A stretch of 48,908 nucleotides of DNA. Source: Candidatus Hadersleviella danica (GTDB lineage: Bacteria > Chloroflexota > Anaerolineae > Promineifilales > Promineifilaceae). The notes under the pieces are model-generated. The model searched no databases and had not been told where the DNA came from. It was given only the letters and a program-made list of their open reading frames with translations. This document shows, piece by piece, positions 16,233-25,472 of this stretch (position 1 is its first letter; each line of letters begins with the position of its first letter). A program made the translations under genes and the position numbers. The stretch lies in contig JADJSZ010000043.1 of assembly GCA_016711405.1 (NCBI GenBank), forward strand, positions 1 through 48,908, in the 5' to 3' direction.

Positions 16233-17570
16233 ATGCGCGTCGCCTTCATCGGCCCCTTCGGCTTCCACCCCAACAAAACCATGCGGAGCCGCGCCCTGCC
16301 GCTGGCACGGGAACTCGTCAAACTGGGGCACGAGGTCGCCATCGCCATGCCGCCGTGGCAAACGCCAGCCGAGGCGGGCAAAAAATGGGTCGAAGAGGGG
16401 GTGAAACTCGAGTATGTCTCATTGCAGGGGGGGATTGTGCCCACTGTCGGCCGTCTCCTTCGCGCCGTCCATGCCCACCAACCCGACATCATCCACTGTT
16501 TTAAGCCCAAAGCATACAGCGGCCTATCAGCGTGGTGGCTGTGGCATACCAGACCTGCGAGGTTTCCAAAATCGCGCAGGTCTCGCTTGTTTATGGACAC
16601 CGACGACTGGGAAGGCTGGGGGGGCTGGAACGACATCGCCCCCTATTCGCCACTCGAAAAGCGCTTTTTTGCGTGGCAAGAGCAGTGGGGCTTGCGCCAC
16701 CACGATGGCCTAACGGTCGCCAGTCGTGCCCTGCAAACGCTGGCGTGGGGGATGGGCGTACCCCCCGCCACTGTGCATTACCTGCCCAATGGCATGGGCA
16801 TCTCGGCCGAATCCACGGCCGATCACTCCCCCCTCCGCGCCGAATTGGGGCTGGGCACACGGCCGACCCTCCTCCTCTACAGTCGCCTCTTCGAGTTCGA
16901 CACAGCGCGGCTGGCGGCCGTGTTGGGCGCAGTCCGTCGCCAACTGCCCACCTTGGCCATTCTCAGCGTGGGCACAGGGCTGTTTAAGCAAGATGCGGCC
17001 GTGTTGCAGGCCCAACTCGCGGCCGAAAACGTGCTCGAAGCGGTGGTAGATGTGGGTTGGGTAGACGAAACGCGCTTGCCCGCCCTGCTGGGCGCGGCCG
17101 ATGTCGCCCTCTACCTCATGGATGATACCCTGCTCAATCGCACCAAATGCCCCGTCAAACTGGCCGATATGGCGGGGATGGGCTTGCCTGTGGTGGCCGA
17201 AGCTGTCGGGCAAGTGCCCGAGTATGTCATCCACGGCCGCACGGGCCTGCTCCGCCCCACTGGGGATGTGGCGGGTATCGCCGCCGATGTAGTGACCTTG
17301 CTCCAAAATGAGCCACTGCGGCAAGAGCTGGGCACGGCCGCCCAGCAACACATCACCCACCACTTTGGCTGGGCCACTGCGGCGGCTCAGTTGGTGGAGT
17401 GGTACAAAGCCGTAGGATTGGCGCGAAAAAAAGGGGGAAAAAAATCTTTTTTGCGCAAAGCCGCCGGGGCGGAGAGGAAAAAAGGGGAGGGGGGCGCCCC
17501 CGCCCCCGCGGCCCCCGCCCGGGGGGGGGGGGGGAAAAAAAAAAACCTTGTGCGGTTAAAACCTCTTTAA
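16233..17570 (+). CDS. Glycosyltransferase, GT4-like (GT-B fold)
   Basis: The N-terminal half starts MRVAFIGPFGFHPNKTMRSR and has the glycine-rich acceptor domain; the C-terminal half has YSRLFEFD, VGWVDETRLPALLGAADVALYLMDD and KLADMAGMGLPVVAEAVGQVPEYV, the nucleotide-sugar part of GT4 enzymes. A 33-base palindrome (16551-16583) adds 11 codons in frame before DTDDWEGWGGW. The last 45 residues come from a homopolymer-rich stretch (17425-17545) and are probably not real; the true end is likely near residue 395. It follows the radical SAM gene without a gap. Acceptor and donor are unknown. Confidence 0.82.
   Translation: MRVAFIGPFGFHPNKTMRSRALPLARELVKLGHEVAIAMPPWQTPAEAGKKWVEEGVKLEYVSLQGGIVPTVGRLLRAVHAHQPDIIHCFKPKAYSGLSAWWLWHTRPARFPKSRRSRLFMDTDDWEGWGGWNDIAPYSPLEKRFFAWQEQWGLRHHDGLTVASRALQTLAWGMGVPPATVHYLPNGMGISAESTADHSPLRAELGLGTRPTLLLYSRLFEFDTARLAAVLGAVRRQLPTLAILSVGTGLFKQDAAVLQAQLAAENVLEAVVDVGWVDETRLPALLGAADVALYLMDDTLLNRTKCPVKLADMAGMGLPVVAEAVGQVPEYVIHGRTGLLRPTGDVAGIAADVVTLLQNEPLRQELGTAAQQHITHHFGWATAAAQLVEWYKAVGLARKKGGKKSFLRKAAGAERKKGEGGAPAPAAPARGGGGKKKNLVRLKPL
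16551..16583 (+). repeat. In-frame 33-nt palindromic element inside a coding sequence
   Basis: AGACCTGCG (16551-16559) and CGCAGGTCT (16575-16583) are perfect inverted arms around an inner partly paired AGGTTT/AAAATCG. It is exactly 11 codons and encodes RPARFPKSRRS between WLWHT and RLFMDTDDW. Confidence 0.7.
17425..17545. other. Homopolymer-rich low-complexity stretch (14 G, 11 A)
   Basis: Runs of A7, G5, A7, T6, C5, G14 (17521-17534) and A11 (17535-17545) occur within 120 bases, unlike anything else in the window. It follows the conserved part of the glycosyltransferase. A terminator-like GCGC/GCGC hairpin with A and T runs can be drawn at its start. A consensus artefact is likely. Confidence 0.6.
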
Positions 17571-17592
17571 AATCTTCCAACTTCCCTTTACC

Positions 17593-18393
17593 ATGCCCCA
17601 CCTGCAAGTCAACCACACCGAAATCTATTACGAAACCGCTGGCGAAGGAGAACCTCTGCTCCTCCTCCACGGCCTTGGCTCCACCAGCCGCGACTGGGCC
17701 GAACAAATCGCTTTTTTGTCCCAAAATTACCATGTCATTGCGCTGGATGTGCGCGGCCACGGCCGTTCCGCCAAACCCAACGGCCCCTACAGCATACCCC
17801 TCTTTGCCGATGACACGGCCGCCCTCCTCCGCGCCCTCGGCCACACATCCGCCCACATCGTCGGCCTTTCGATGGGCGGCATGATTGGCTTCCAACTCGC
17901 CGTCAGCCAGCCTGCTCTGGTCAAAAGTTTAGTTATCATTAACAGCGGCCCCGAGGTTATCGCCCGCACGTTCCAAGAAAAATGGGCCATCTTTCAACGC
18001 TTTTTGATTGTGCGCTTGATGGGAATGCGCGGTATGGGGCAAATGCTCGGCAAGCGGCTCTTCCCTTTGCCCGAACAACATGCAATCCAAGCGCAATTTG
18101 TGGAGCGGTGGGCGGAAAACGACAAACGCGCCTACACCGAGGCGATGCGGGCCATTGTGGGCTGGAGCGTGGCCGCTCAAATCCACACCATTCAATGCCC
18201 TGTTCTGGTGGTCGCGGCCGAACACGACTACACCCCCCTCGCCGCCAAAGAAGCCTATGTGGCCAACCTCCCCCACGCCCAACTGCTGGTTATCCCCAAT
18301 TCCCGCCACGCCACCTCGGCCGACCAACCCGAAGCACTAAACAATGCCATCGCCACGTTCTTAGCTTCCCTCTCCCCAACGGGCAACGCCTAA
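17593..18393 (+). CDS. Alpha/beta hydrolase
   Basis: The 266-residue protein has the fold's oxyanion motif LLHGLGSTSRDW near residues 24-35, DVRGHGRS near 53-60, the nucleophile elbow GLSMGG near 94-99, a candidate Asp in AAEHDYTP near 210, and a C-terminal His in NSRHATSADQPE near 239. There is no signal peptide. It resembles the 3-oxoadipate enol-lactonase-like and esterase branch, but substrate cannot be told from sequence. No Shine-Dalgarno site is seen before the ATG. Confidence 0.85.
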   Translation: MPHLQVNHTEIYYETAGEGEPLLLLHGLGSTSRDWAEQIAFLSQNYHVIALDVRGHGRSAKPNGPYSIPLFADDTAALLRALGHTSAHIVGLSMGGMIGFQLAVSQPALVKSLVIINSGPEVIARTFQEKWAIFQRFLIVRLMGMRGMGQMLGKRLFPLPEQHAIQAQFVERWAENDKRAYTEAMRAIVGWSVAAQIHTIQCPVLVVAAEHDYTPLAAKEAYVANLPHAQLLVIPNSRHATSADQPEALNNAIATFLASLSPTGNA

Positions 18394-18418
18394 CTCCCCC
18401 CACTCCGCTTTCCTTACT

Positions 18419-18490
18419 AAAGTACGAAACGTACGAAATTACCAAGGCATGTCGTCCTAATTCGTAATTCGTACTTCGTAATTCGTCCTT
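18419..18490. repeat. Heptad-word hairpin array, word AAGTACG
   Basis: AAAGTACGAAACGTACGAA on the left and TTCGTAATTCGTACTTCG on the right, the latter built from TCGTAAT/TCGTACT heptads. The same AAGTACG word is used in the array near purA (5455-5592), 13 kb away. Confidence 0.75.
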
Positions 18491-18501
18491 TCTAGACATT
18501 A

Positions 18502-18543
18502 TTGACACGAAAGCGTTTTCAGAATACAATGTAAACGCTTACA
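18502..18543 (+). promoter_or_regulatory. lacI-1 promoter with two operator-like boxes
   Basis: TTGACA (18502-18507) and TACAAT (18525-18530) are 17 bases apart. The spacer holds GAAAGCGTTTTC (18509-18520), a near-perfect LacI-family palindrome; a second near-palindrome, TGTAAACGCTTACA, covers 18530-18543. The layout predicts strong repression, probably autoregulation. Confidence 0.75.
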
Positions 18544-18573
18544 TAACCCATTTTCATAGTCAAACTGTACAAA

Positions 18574-19650
18574 ATGACTGCTGAAGCCAACGGCCGTGCC
18601 AGAGCCAACGACAGAGCCACCATCGAAGATGTGGCTCGCTATGCCAACGTCTCCACCGCCACCGTCAGCCGATTGCTGAACGGGACGAGTGCGGTAGCCG
18701 AAGAGACCGCCAGCCGCATTTACGAGGCTATTGAGCAACTTCATTATGTCGCCCATGCGGCGGCGCGGGGGCTGGCCAGCCAAAAACACCACACCATCGG
18801 CGTTATTGTGCCCGACACCAGTTCCTACTTTGTGGCCTCGCTTTTGCGGGGTATCACCGAGGCGTTGCTGGATAGCCAGTACGACACCCTGATTTTTGTC
18901 ACGCCGACCCAAGTTTCTATCCAGAGCGGCCGCCCCCTACCGTTGGGCGAACACAACACCGACGGGCTGATTGTCTTCAACCAATTGGTCAGCGACGACA
19001 CCCTGCGCCTGTTGGAGCGGCGCGGCTTGCCCCTCGTTCTGCTCTTCCGCGAACCACCAGATGAGAGCCACATCCCCTGCATCAACTTCGAGAATTATCA
19101 GGCGGCGTATGAGCTGACTGAACATCTCATTGTCAACTGCGGCCGTCGGCGCATCGCTTTTTTGCGTGGCCTTGCCAATTTCCCCGATTCGCAATGGCGT
19201 GAAAATGGCTACCGCCAAGCCCAGCTCGACCATGGAATTACGCCCGATGAGAGCCTCATCGCCGTAGGTGGGTTTCGGGTGCAGTTGGCGGAGCAGGTGG
19301 TGCAGGAGTGGATGGCGGAGGGGCGGGAGATGGACGCGATTTTTGCGGCCGATGACAATATGGCCATGGGAGCCATCAAAGCATTGCGCCAAGCGGGTAA
19401 AAGTGTGCCCGATGATATTGCGGTGGTGGGGTTCAATGATGATTTGCCCTCCCGCTACCTCTCTCCCGCCCTGACGACGGTTTATGCCCCAGCAGAAGAG
19501 GTCGGCCGTTCGGCCGCCAACACCCTCTTGGCCTTGATGGATGGCCAACCCATCCACGAAGCAATTGTGCTACCCACCCACCTTATCATCCGCCAATCAT
19601 GCGGGAGTCTGTCAGTCCCTCAGTCTGTCAGTCTCTCAGCGAACGACTGA
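18574..19650 (+). CDS. LacI-family transcriptional regulator 1
   Basis: The N-terminal helix-turn-helix is ATIEDVARYANVSTATVSRLLNG (about residues 15-37) with the hinge ARGLASQ near 64. The periplasmic-binding-like sensor domain follows (IGVIVPDTSSYFVASLLRGI, later FAADDNMAMGAIKALRQAG and VPDDIAVVGFNDD). It opens the glucan locus and has two operator-like boxes in its own promoter. The last dozen residues (SLSVPQSVSLSAND) are encoded by an octad repeat array, so the array has entered the 3' end of the gene. The ligand is presumably a beta-gluco-oligosaccharide, by context only. Confidence 0.92.
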   Translation: MTAEANGRARANDRATIEDVARYANVSTATVSRLLNGTSAVAEETASRIYEAIEQLHYVAHAAARGLASQKHHTIGVIVPDTSSYFVASLLRGITEALLDSQYDTLIFVTPTQVSIQSGRPLPLGEHNTDGLIVFNQLVSDDTLRLLERRGLPLVLLFREPPDESHIPCINFENYQAAYELTEHLIVNCGRRRIAFLRGLANFPDSQWRENGYRQAQLDHGITPDESLIAVGGFRVQLAEQVVQEWMAEGREMDAIFAADDNMAMGAIKALRQAGKSVPDDIAVVGFNDDLPSRYLSPALTTVYAPAEEVGRSAANTLLALMDGQPIHEAIVLPTHLIIRQSCGSLSVPQSVSLSAND

Positions 19651-19672
19651 CAGACTGATAGGCTGAATGACT
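19606..19672. repeat. Octad-word hairpin array, word CAGTCTGT
   Basis: Octads CAGTCCCT, CAGTCTGT, CAGTCTCT are answered by GACTGACA, GACTGATA, GGCTGAAT. The left arm is inside the lacI-1 coding end; the lacI-1 stop lies in the right arm. Confidence 0.8.
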
Positions 19673-19720
19673 AAAAAAAAGAAGAGCAAGACCCAATTGT
19701 CACACCGAGCTTGCTCTTCT
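19673..19720. terminator. Hairpin with A8/T flank after lacI-1
   Basis: GAAGAGCAAG (19681-19690) pairs with CTTGCTCTTC (19710-19719); eight A precede it. It would terminate minus-strand transcription best; on the plus strand the T flank is weak. Confidence 0.6.
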
Positions 19721-19733
19721 CTGGTTCTCAGGA

Positions 19734-19763
19734 CAAGCGTTATGGTTGGCGCCATAGCGTTTG
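19734..19763 (+). promoter_or_regulatory. Dyad upstream of the giant GH16 gene
   Basis: CAAGCGTTATGG and CCATAGCGTTTG are inverted at 10 of 12 positions around six bases. It could be an operator for one of the LacI regulators, since AAGCG/CGTTT half-sites resemble their boxes. Confidence 0.35.
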
Positions 19764-19841
19764 CACAGGAGTAGACCTATTGTTACAGATTTGAGCCGAA
19801 AATTCACCTTCCCCGCATCTTTGCCCGACAACTGTAACTGT

Positions 19842-19875
19842 AAATTGGTAATTAGTAATTGCTAATTAGTAATTG
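19842..19875. repeat. Heptad-word array, AATTAGT, no inverted arm
   Basis: Five heptads: AATTGGT, AATTAGT, AATTGCT, AATTAGT, AATTGCC. It ends ten bases before the AGGAG site of the next gene. Confidence 0.75.
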
Positions 19876-19896
19876 CCTGTCTCTAGGAGAAACATC

Positions 19897-22800
19897 ATGG
19901 CCAACACGGCATGGAAACGAGCCTTTTACCTGACAATTTTTAGCCTGCTTGCTTTAAGCGGCTCTGTTTTGTGGACGAATTTACTGCAAACGGCCAATGC
20001 CGCCCCCAACCACCTGTTGGCGACATTTCCCGTCATTGCCGATTTTGAAGGGGGTGTGCCTGCGGGTTGGTTTCAATATGGAGATGGCGGCACGACCGTT
20101 ATCCCCACCGTTGAAACCATCAGCGACACCGCCCCCCTTGCCTTGCCCGGACAAATAGGCAACAACGACGTTCTGTCTGTCACGGCCAATGTGCCCACTT
20201 GGGCGGGTTTTGGCGCAGGACTCGCGCCCGCCCAGAATTGGAGCGACTACGACGCGCTCAGCTTCTGGTTCTATGGCGATAACTCGGGAACCATCTACAC
20301 AGTAGAAATCCAAACAGTGCAAGGCAGTGACCGCCGAGCCACATTTGTGGAAGACTTCATGGGTTGGCAACAAATCATTCTGCCGTTCCACACCTTTGGG
20401 GCGGGCGGCGCGTATGATGTCAGCCAAGTAGACAACTGGGTTTTTGTCCTCGATGGCGTTGTGGATTCGTTTGTGCTGGATGACCTGCAACTGGTCAATC
20501 TGCAACCCTTTGCCGATTTTGAAGGGGGTGTGCCTGCGGGTTGGTTCCAATATGGAGATGGCGGCACGACCGTTATCCCCACCGTCGAAACCATCAGCGA
20601 CACCGCCCCCCTTGCCATCCCCGGCCAAATCGGTGACAACGATATTCTCTCTGTCACTGCCAACGTGCCCACATGGGCAGGGTTTGGTGCGGCACTTAAT
20701 CCCATTGCCAATTGGAGCGACATGCAAGGGGTTAGCTTCTGGTTTTATGGCGCAAACTCGGGCACAACCCACGAGTTTGAACTCCAAACCGCACAGGCTG
20801 ACGACCGCCGCGTGGCGTTTGTAGATGACTTTGTGGGTTGGCAACTCTTGGTCTTTCCCTTCACCAGCTTTGGGGTAACCCCTTACGATGTGTCGCAAGT
20901 GGACAACTGGGTTTTTGTGCTGGATGGCACAACTGGCGCATTTGCCTTAGACCACCTCAACGTGTATGGGGATGCAGGCAATATCCCTGTGCGGGTGCAA
21001 TTTGACCCCACCAGCTATGCGGTGACGGAAGGGGAAACGGCGACTGTAACCGTTGCCCTGAATGTGACCAGCACCGAAACGGTGATGGTGGATTATGCCA
21101 CGGCCGATGGCACGGCCGTCTCCCCCGCCGACTACACGGCCGTCAGCGGCACACTCAGCTTTGCCCCCGGCCAGCTAACCCAGAGCTTCACCGTCACCAC
21201 CATTGACAACACCGTGGACGACGGCAACCGCACGGTGCAACTCCTGCTCTCCAACCCCATGAGCGCCACCTTGGGCGCGGCCGACACGGCCGAGCTGGTC
21301 ATCCAAGACAACGAACAAACCAGCGCGGGCAAAACCGACATCGTAGACGACTTTGAGACAGGCTTGCCCACAGGCTTAGACGGCGACGGCAACGGCATCG
21401 GCTTTGTCACATGGGGCGACACATGGGCAGGCACGACAGTCGCCATTACCACCACCTTGGTGGCCGATAACGACCCGCTGGCTGTGCCCGGCCAAGCAGG
21501 GGATAACAACCTCTTCCAAATTGACCTGAACGTGAATGGCTGGGGTGGAACCACCCACGCTTTCGAGAACGAGACCGTTGACACATGGACACCCCAAGAT
21601 TGGAGTAGCTATGTGGGTATCAGCTTCTGGATTTACGGCCAGAACACGGGTAACGATTTGCTGTTTGAGATTAACGAAAACCGCAACCCCGGCTCCACCA
21701 CGGCCGATACCGAAATTTGGAGCTACGCCTTCCAAGATGACTTCTCAGGCTGGCAACAAATCGTCCTCGGCTTCGACGAATTTATCCGCAAAGAGATTGG
21801 CAACGGTGCGCCCAACGACGGCTTAACCCGTGAACAAGTCCACGGCTGGGCCTTTGGCTCGCTGGCCACGGGTGGCGACGATGTCACCTATTATTTGGAT
21901 GATGTGGCGCTCATCGTCCGCACCCAAATCGTAGATGATTTCGAGAGCGGCCAAATCCCCAGAGGCACCGATGGTGATGGGCTGGACATTGGCTATGTCA
22001 CATGGGGCGATTTCTGGAACGGCACAACAGTCGCCATTACTGTCACCACCGTAGCTGATAACGACCCACTCGCCGTGCCGGGGCAAACAGGGAACAACAT
22101 CCTCTACCAATTCGATGCCAACGTCGTTGGCTGGGGTGGCACCACCCACGCTTTTGAGAACGAAGCAGTGGACACATGGATCACCCAAAATTGGAGCAGT
22201 TTTGAGGGGATTTGCTTCTGGGTCTATGGCCAAAACACGGGTAACGACTTGTTGTTCGAGATTAGCGACAACCGCAACCCTGGCTCCACCACGGCCGATG
22301 CCGAAATTTGGAGCCACGCCTTTGTGGATAACTTCTCGGGTTGGCAACTCATTACGATCGACTTTGCCACTGACTTTACCCGCAAAGAGATTGGCAACGG
22401 TGCGCCAAATGACGGCTTCGGCCGTGAACAAGTCCACGGCTGGGCCTTTGGTTCGCTGGCCACAGACGGCGCCGATGTCACCTACTATCTTGACGATGTG
22501 ATGGTTTACGGCAATACGGGCAGTGACCAACCGCTCGCCGTCGCCTTTGATTTGGGGCAAGTCAGCGTCAACGAAGGCACTACCGCCACCTTGACCGTTG
22601 AATTGAGCCGCGCATACACGGGCACTGTGACCGTGGATTACGCCACGGCCGAGGCCAACGCTCGCGAAGGGCAACAATACACCCCTGTCAGCGGCACACT
22701 CACCTTCCCCGCTGGCACACTGACCCAAACGATTGCCATCCCCACCCATCACGATGGCAAGCACACCCGCGATGTGCGTGTGGCGGTCAATCTGTATGAA

Positions 22801-24454
22801 GGGACGAATGCGCCGCTCGGCTTCCAACGCCGTTCGGTGCTGACCATTGTGGACACCGACCCCGCTGACCCCCGTTTGGTGGATGATTTCCAAGGGGCGC
22901 ATCCCTTCATCTACCAAGATGGCACTGTTGAGTTGTCCATCACGACCTTAATGGCGGGTAGCGGCACGGCCGTGCCCGGCCAAATGGCCTACGAAGATGT
23001 GCTAACCGTTGAATACGACGGCGCCTCCTCCTTCAGCCGTATCTTCTCCCAAGGGCAAGATTGGAGCGCATACGAAGGGTTGAGCGTTTGGGTTCACGGC
23101 CAAAACAGCGGCGAAACCATCACCTATGAATTGCGCGACAACATGGCGGCCACCACGGCCGAGGTTGCCCCCGAAGATTGGGTGCTGGTCTGGAGCGACG
23201 AATTCAACGACCCCGCTGGGACAACCCCAACACCAACGTGTGGAAATACGAACTGGGCGATGGGGCACTCAACAACATCGTCGGCTGGGGCAACAGCGAA
23301 TTCCAGCACTACACCAACAGCCCTGAAAACAGCTTCATGGATGGCGCTGGCAATCTGGTCATCCGCTTGCAAGATACCGCTCCCGACACCGATTTGGTCT
23401 GCTGGTACGGCCCCTGCGAATACACCTCCGCCCGCCTGCTGACCCAAGACCAACTCGATTTTGAGTACGGCCGTATCGAAGCCCGCGTCCAAGTGCCCAA
23501 CGGCCCCTCGGGTCTGTGGCCCGCCTTCTGGATGCTCGGCACAGACATTCCCGAAGTGGGCTGGCCCCAAACAGGCGAGATTGACATCATGGAATACGTC
23601 AGCCGCCTGCCCAACGAGGTCTTCGGCACCATTCACGGCCCCGGCTATTCGGGTGGCGCATCGTTTGGCAACACCCTCACCTTCACCGATACCGTCCCCA
23701 GCCAAGGCTATCAGACCTATGGTGTGGAATGGATGCCCGACAGCATCATCTGGTATGTGGATGATGTGGAATACCACCAAGCTATCCCCGCCGATGTGGC
23801 TCCGAACGAGTGGGTGTTCAACCATCCCTTCTTCATGCTCCTCAATGCGGCCATCGGCGGCAACTTCGGCGGCACGATTGACGGTGGCATGACCTTCCCG
23901 CAAGACACGCTGGTGGATTATGTGCGCGTCTATCAAGCGGCCGATACGGCCGAGCGGTTTGAGACGGCCTTCGTGGACAACTTTGCGGGCTGGCGGCAAG
24001 TTTACTTGCCCTTCAGCGACTTTGTCCGCAGTGCCGACCAACCCGCTGGTGCGCCCAACGATGGCTTGGGCCTGACCGAAGTCTGGGGCTACGGCTTCAT
24101 TCTGCCCGAAAGCGGCGACGGCCTGTTCCACATGGATCGGCTCTATCTCGAGGAAACCATCCCCGATACCTTCCTGCTAACCGTCACCAAGGATGGCACA
24201 GGTAGTGGCCTCGTCACCAGTGACCCCGCAGGGATTAACTGTGGTGTCTCCTGCGCGGCCGAGTTTGTAGATGGCGATTTGGTCACGCTCACGGCCGTGG
24301 CTGACGCAGGTTCAGTCTTTGCGGGCTGGACGGGTGCCGTCACGAGCAGTGACCTGACCATTGAAGTGACGATGGACATGGCTAAGAACATCACCGCCAC
24401 TTTCAACGAAGAGGAGGTCACTTACCGCATCTTCCTGCCCTCATTTCGCGTTAG
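19897..24454 (+). CDS. Giant secreted GH16 beta-glucanase with carbohydrate-binding and Calx-beta modules (two frameshifts)
   Basis: AGGAG seven bases before the ATG at 19897 fixes the start; residues 1-36 are a signal peptide. Then come jelly-roll modules resembling CBM11/CIA30 (20030-20510, 20511-20975), a Calx-beta domain (20985-21315), two longer modules (21340-21935, 21936-22515), a second Calx-beta (22530-22860) and the first half of a fifth module. The GH16 domain (23164-23945), with GEIDIMEYV carrying the catalytic ExDxxE, is inserted there; the second half of the module follows from 23946. An InlB-like repeat (24170-24415) precedes a tail. Restoring one C at 23211-23214 and one at 24438-24440 gives DPRWDNP and an end RIFLPLISR-stop at 24452-24454. 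It should cut beta-1,3- or mixed-linked glucan outside the cell. Confidence 0.88.
20038..20975 (+). repeat. Direct repeat of a carbohydrate-binding module
   Basis: The first 75 bases of the two modules (from about 20038 and 20516) are nearly identical, with third-position changes only; the rest has diverged. It encodes FEGGVPAGWFQYGDGG in both. Confidence 0.8.
21340..22512 (+). repeat. Direct repeat of the longer carbohydrate-binding module (about 590 bases)
   Basis: Two units, about 21340-21935 and 21936-22512, share long stretches (WGGTTHAFENE, NTGNDLLFEI, GSTTAD, RKEIGNGAPNDG, VHGWAFGSLAT). They look like a recent internal duplication. Confidence 0.8.
23155..23954 (+). other. GH16 domain insertion bounded by 9-bp direct repeats ACGGCCGAG
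   Basis: ACGGCCGAG lies at 23155-23163 and again at 23946-23954. Removing one copy and everything between restores a continuous module 5 (TTAERFETAFVDNFAGW, compare TTADTEIWSYAFQDDFSGW in module 3). The distance is 791 bases, or 792 (264 codons) after the homopolymer repair at 23214. Confidence 0.75.
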
Positions 24455-24473
24455 TCCAGCGCAAATAAGTCGT

Positions 24474-24501
24474 CGTGGCACAGGCTCCTTCCTGTGCCAC
24501 G
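24474..24501. repeat. Perfect 11-bp hairpin between two GH16 genes
   Basis: CGTGGCACAGG and CCTGTGCCACG surround a six-base loop. No T run follows, so it may stabilise mRNA or be a dispersed palindrome and not a terminator. Confidence 0.7.
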
Positions 24502-24543
24502 ATGGCTGGGTGCTCACCTTGGGAGGGAGCTTGGAGGAAAAGA

Positions 24544-25413
24544 ATGACCAAGCATGTTGTTTTGTATTTGTTGCTGATGGGCAGTTTGGGGCTGATGGCT
24601 TGCGGGGGCACGGCCGACCCCACCCCCACGGTGCCACCTCCCCCAGCCACGGCCGTGCCCGAACCCACACCCACCCCCCTCGGCTACCGCGAGGGCTGGA
24701 CACTGGTTTGGAGCGACGAATTTGACGGCCCCGCCATCAACCCCGACCACTGGACGCACGAAACGGGCGGCAACGGCTGGGGCAATGGCGAAGGGCAGTA
24801 TTACACCGACACGGCCGAGAACTCCTTCATCGAAGATGGCCATCTAGTCATTCAGGCGTTGGAGCAAAACTTGCTCGGCAAGCGGTACACCTCGGCAAGG
24901 CTGATTACCCGTGACAAGGTGATGGTGCATTACGGCCGCATCGAAGCCCGCATCCAAATCCCACGTGGGCAGGGCCTTTGGTCCGCCTTTTGGATGTTGG
25001 GGGGCAATTTGGGGGAGGTGAGTTGGCCACACAGCGGCGAGATAGACATCATGGAAAACATCGGTAGTGAGCCGAATATCGTGCATGGCACGGTGCATGG
25101 CCCCGGCTATTCGGGTGGCGATGGCGTGGGCGCACCCTACCATTTGCCCAGCAACCAAGCCTTTGCCGACAACTTCCATGTGTTCGCCATCGAATGGGAA
25201 GCCCAAGAAATCCGCTGGTATGTGGATGATGTCCTTTTTAACACGATTACCCCGGCCGATGTGAACGGTGAGTGGGTCTATGACCAACCCTTTTTCATGT
25301 TGCTCAATGTGGCCGTGGGCGGCCGTTGGCCCGGCTACCCCGACGAGACAACCACCTTTCCCCAACGCATGACCGTTGATTACGTGCGCATTTACGAACA
25401 AAGCACGCCCTAA
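24544..25413 (+). CDS. GH16 endo-beta-1,3-glucanase-like lipoprotein
   Basis: The start at 24544 has GGAGG six bases upstream; the longer frame from 24475 lies in the hairpin and is rejected. The signal peptide ends in a lipobox (LMACGG, Cys near residue 18) followed by a Pro/Thr linker. The GH16 domain runs from LVWSDEFDGPAINPDHW near 50 to VDYVRIYEQ at the end, with GEIDIMENI near 172 holding the nucleophile and acid/base glutamates. At 289 residues it is a single-domain, laminarinase-type enzyme tethered to the cell surface. It lies between two larger secreted glucanases and carries a strong terminator downstream. Confidence 0.92.
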   Translation: MTKHVVLYLLLMGSLGLMACGGTADPTPTVPPPPATAVPEPTPTPLGYREGWTLVWSDEFDGPAINPDHWTHETGGNGWGNGEGQYYTDTAENSFIEDGHLVIQALEQNLLGKRYTSARLITRDKVMVHYGRIEARIQIPRGQGLWSAFWMLGGNLGEVSWPHSGEIDIMENIGSEPNIVHGTVHGPGYSGGDGVGAPYHLPSNQAFADNFHVFAIEWEAQEIRWYVDDVLFNTITPADVNGEWVYDQPFFMLLNVAVGGRWPGYPDETTTFPQRMTVDYVRIYEQSTP

Positions 25414-25419
25414 AACAGC

Positions 25420-25457
25420 AGGTGCGACGCACTTGGAAAGTGCGTCGCACCTCTTTT
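25420..25457 (+). terminator. Intrinsic terminator after the GH16 lipoprotein
   Basis: AGGTGCGACGCACTT (25420-25434) pairs perfectly with AAGTGCGTCGCACCT (25438-25452) and is followed by CTTTT. An in-frame start codon at 25422 lies inside this stem and is therefore not the start of the next gene. Confidence 0.88.
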
Positions 25458-25472
25458 AAGCCGAGATTCCCA

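Noticed and set aside
24475..24543. Longer N-terminus for the GH16 lipoprotein
   Set aside because: The extra codons lie in a perfect hairpin and would hide the signal peptide; a good ribosome site precedes the ATG at 24544.
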